Of a DNA stretch of 38,322 nt, positions 36,804-38,322 are shown in pieces (positions within the stretch are counted from its first letter, which is position 1; every line of letters begins with the position of its first letter). The notes beneath the pieces were generated by a model. The model worked only from the letters and a program-made list of their open reading frames with translations. It was not told where the DNA came from and made no database searches. Both the position numbers and the translations under genes were made by a program. This DNA is from an uncultured Prevotella sp. (GTDB lineage Bacteria; Bacteroidota; Bacteroidia; Bacteroidales; Bacteroidaceae), in the NCBI GenBank assembly GCA_947165435.1, contig CAMVAI010000028.1:1-38322 (forward strand), given 5' to 3'.

Positions 36804-37970
36804 ATGGTAGAAATAGAATATGTAAGAAGCCGTTTCATCAAGCATTTCGACGGCAAGACAGGCAATGTGTATGCTGCACCAGGACGTATCAACCTCATTG
36901 GCGAGCACACCGACTACAACGGGGGATTCGTGTTCCCCGGAGCCGTGGATAAAGGCGTGGTGGCAGAGATACGCCCCAACGGAACGGAAGACACCGTGAT
37001 GGCATACGCCATCGACCTGAAAGACCGCGTGGACTTCAAACTCTCCGACCCCGCTGGGCCGCGGGCCTCGTGGGCACGCTATATCTACGGCATCGCCCTG
37101 GAGATGAGAAAGCGCGGAGCCGACGTGAAGGGCTTCAACATCGCCTTTGCCGGCGACGTGCCCTTAGGGGCCGGCATGTCGTCGAGTGCCGCCATGGAGA
37201 GCTGCTTCGCCTGCGGACTGAACGACCTCTTCGGACAGAACAAAGTGTCGCAGTGGGACATGGTACTGGCCGGACAGGCTACCGAGCACAACTACTGCGG
37301 GGTGAACTGCGGCATCATGGACCAGTTTGCTTCCGTGTTCGGCAAGGCAGGCTGTCTGATGCGCTTGGACTGCCGTTCGCGCGAGTTCGAGTATTTCCCC
37401 TTCAAGCCCGACGGTTACCGCCTCGTGCTGTTAGACAGCGTGGTGAAGCACCAGCTGGCCGGTTCGCCGTATAACGACCGCCGCAACTCGTGCGAGAACG
37501 TGGTGAAGCATATCGCTGCCAAGCACCCCGAGGCACAGTTTGAGACGCTGCGCGACTGCACGTGGGAACAGCTGGAAGAAGTGAAGGCCGACATCAGTGC
37601 CGACGACTACAAGCGCGCCAAGTTCGTGCTGGGCGAGAAAGACCGCGTGTTAGCCGTCTGCGACGCTCTGAACGAGGGCGACTACGAGAAGGTGGGCGCG
37701 CTGATGTACCAGACACACGAAGGACTGTCGAAGGACTACGAGGTGAGCTGCGAAGAGCTGGACTATCTGAACGATATTGCCAAGGAGAACGGTGTCACCG
37801 GTTCGCGCATCATGGGCGGCGGCTTCGGAGGCTGCACCATCAATCTGGTTCGCAACGACCTCTATCGCCAGTTCATTGCCGATGCCAAGCAGAAGTTTAA
37901 TGCCAAATACGGCCACGAACCCAAGGTTTACGATGTCATCATCGACGACGGGGCACGAAAGCTCCTGTAA
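36804..37970 (+). CDS. galK: Galactokinase
   Basis: This 388-residue GHMP kinase starts with the galactokinase signature GRINLIGEHTDYNGG (27-41), has the ATP loop GAGMSSSA (122-129) and the catalytic Asp173 in GIMDQFAS, and ends with GGGFGGCTINLV. It phosphorylates galactose at C1 in the Leloir pathway. The 85-bp gap behind galM shows no consensus promoter, so the two are probably co-transcribed. Confidence 0.97.
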   Translation: MVEIEYVRSRFIKHFDGKTGNVYAAPGRINLIGEHTDYNGGFVFPGAVDKGVVAEIRPNGTEDTVMAYAIDLKDRVDFKLSDPAGPRASWARYIYGIALEMRKRGADVKGFNIAFAGDVPLGAGMSSSAAMESCFACGLNDLFGQNKVSQWDMVLAGQATEHNYCGVNCGIMDQFASVFGKAGCLMRLDCRSREFEYFPFKPDGYRLVLLDSVVKHQLAGSPYNDRRNSCENVVKHIAAKHPEAQFETLRDCTWEQLEEVKADISADDYKRAKFVLGEKDRVLAVCDALNEGDYEKVGALMYQTHEGLSKDYEVSCEELDYLNDIAKENGVTGSRIMGGGFGGCTINLVRNDLYRQFIADAKQKFNAKYGHEPKVYDVIIDDGARKLL

Positions 37971-38029
37971 GCCATAGTCGGCTGACTCGGATAAAAAAGG
38001 GTAAACACAAAGATTTCTCTTTAACCAAA

Positions 38030-38104
38030 GGATTTTACGGATTTCACGGACTTTTAATCGTCGCTGGTAGCCAGCCGGTTATAAGTCCGTAAAATCCGTA
38101 AATC
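38030..38104. repeat. Imperfect palindrome of ATCCGT(A/G)AA units after galK
   Basis: The left arm (from 38030) and right arm (38083-38104) pair over 19 bases with one mismatch. A small GCTGG-TAG-CCAGC hairpin (38063-38075) sits at the tip. The right arm runs on into a third AATCCGTGAAATC unit. It could end galK transcripts, but no T-tract follows. Confidence 0.6.
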
Positions 38105-38231
38105 CGTGAAATCTGCTTAATTCCAACTCGCTGTGCTTGGCATGGTGGCCAACTCGCTGCGCTCAGGTATAAGGAAGTTACTCACTTATTCACTTTAGAC
38201 ATTTTAATGAGTATATAGGCTAACAAAAAAA

Positions 38232-38258
38232 CATCCCGCACATCCCGCACATCTCGCA
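38232..38258. repeat. Three 9-bp tandem repeats
   Basis: CATCCCGCA, CATCCCGCA and CATCTCGCA follow one another directly. An inverse copy of the core (GTGCGGGATA) begins at 38311, close to the window end. Confidence 0.8.
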
Positions 38259-38322
38259 CGTGAAAAAGTTTCAACACAGCATAAAGCCATCCTATTGCTG
38301 CAACAGTCAGGTGCGGGATAGG

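Larger units (their letters stand above)
37971..38322. other. 352 bp without a gene at the window end
   Basis: The stretch holds the palindrome at 38030-38104, a duplicated CCAACTCGCTG(T/C)GCT (38123-38138 and 38149-38164) and the 9-bp repeats near 38232. I saw no reading frame, RNA gene or consensus promoter. Confidence 0.6.

Overview
The window is a chromosomal segment of a Bacteroidota bacterium. It is most likely Bacteroidales, and Prevotellaceae is my best guess. The evidence is the promoter type (TTTG, 19-21 bases, then TAnnTTTG, seen repeatedly), a type IX secretion plug-family protein, a Reg_prop/Y_Y_Y sensor joined to an AraC domain, a DUF5715-like protein, a Bacteroidota-type ABC-F protein, and a methylmalonyl-CoA epimerase/decarboxylase operon of the succinate-propionate pathway. 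Coding sequence is fairly GC-rich and intergenic DNA is AT-rich. I saw no tRNA, rRNA, CRISPR array, transposase or phage gene.

Layout, minus strand, 91-22582. yebC and pheT (with a clear promoter) are followed upstream by a C69 dipeptidase. Next comes a tightly coupled trio: metA, a U32 (RlhA/TrhP-like) protein and a lipoprotein with membrane helices and a terminal zinc ribbon. Further upstream is the most interesting block, a five-gene operon at 17761-9146: a four-zinc-ribbon protein, a membrane-anchored Ser/Thr kinase, a 1105-residue protein with four CbxX/CfqX-type AAA+ modules, a zinc-ribbon/FHA protein and a PP2C phosphatase. Behind its promoter lie an M13 metallopeptidase, a Uup-like ABC-F protein and a small lipoprotein.

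Middle, 22653-26335. A T9SS plug-family protein (plus strand) runs divergently from the small lipoprotein and overlaps, tail to tail, a membrane-spanning AraC regulator that has no kinase or receiver domain.

Right part, plus strand except one gene. mce, mmdA, a 51-residue small subunit and mmdC form an acyl-CoA decarboxylase operon with no membrane beta subunit. It is interrupted by a MITE-like inverted repeat and closed by a strong hairpin. A minus-strand DUF5715-like protein carries a 51-bp tandem duplication. Then come a YbiT-like ABC-F protein with a degenerate second ATP site, grpE, dnaJ, folC, galM and galK, followed by 352 bp of repeat-rich DNA without a gene.

How the genes work together. 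The kinase, phosphatase, FHA reader and AAA+ machine have the parts of a complete phospho-threonine switch driving a remodelling ATPase. Zinc ribbons recur in three of the five products. No substrate, VWA protein or secretion-system gene lies next to them, so the output is unknown. The rest is mostly housekeeping: translation, methionine synthesis, protein folding, folate, galactose use and propionate metabolism.
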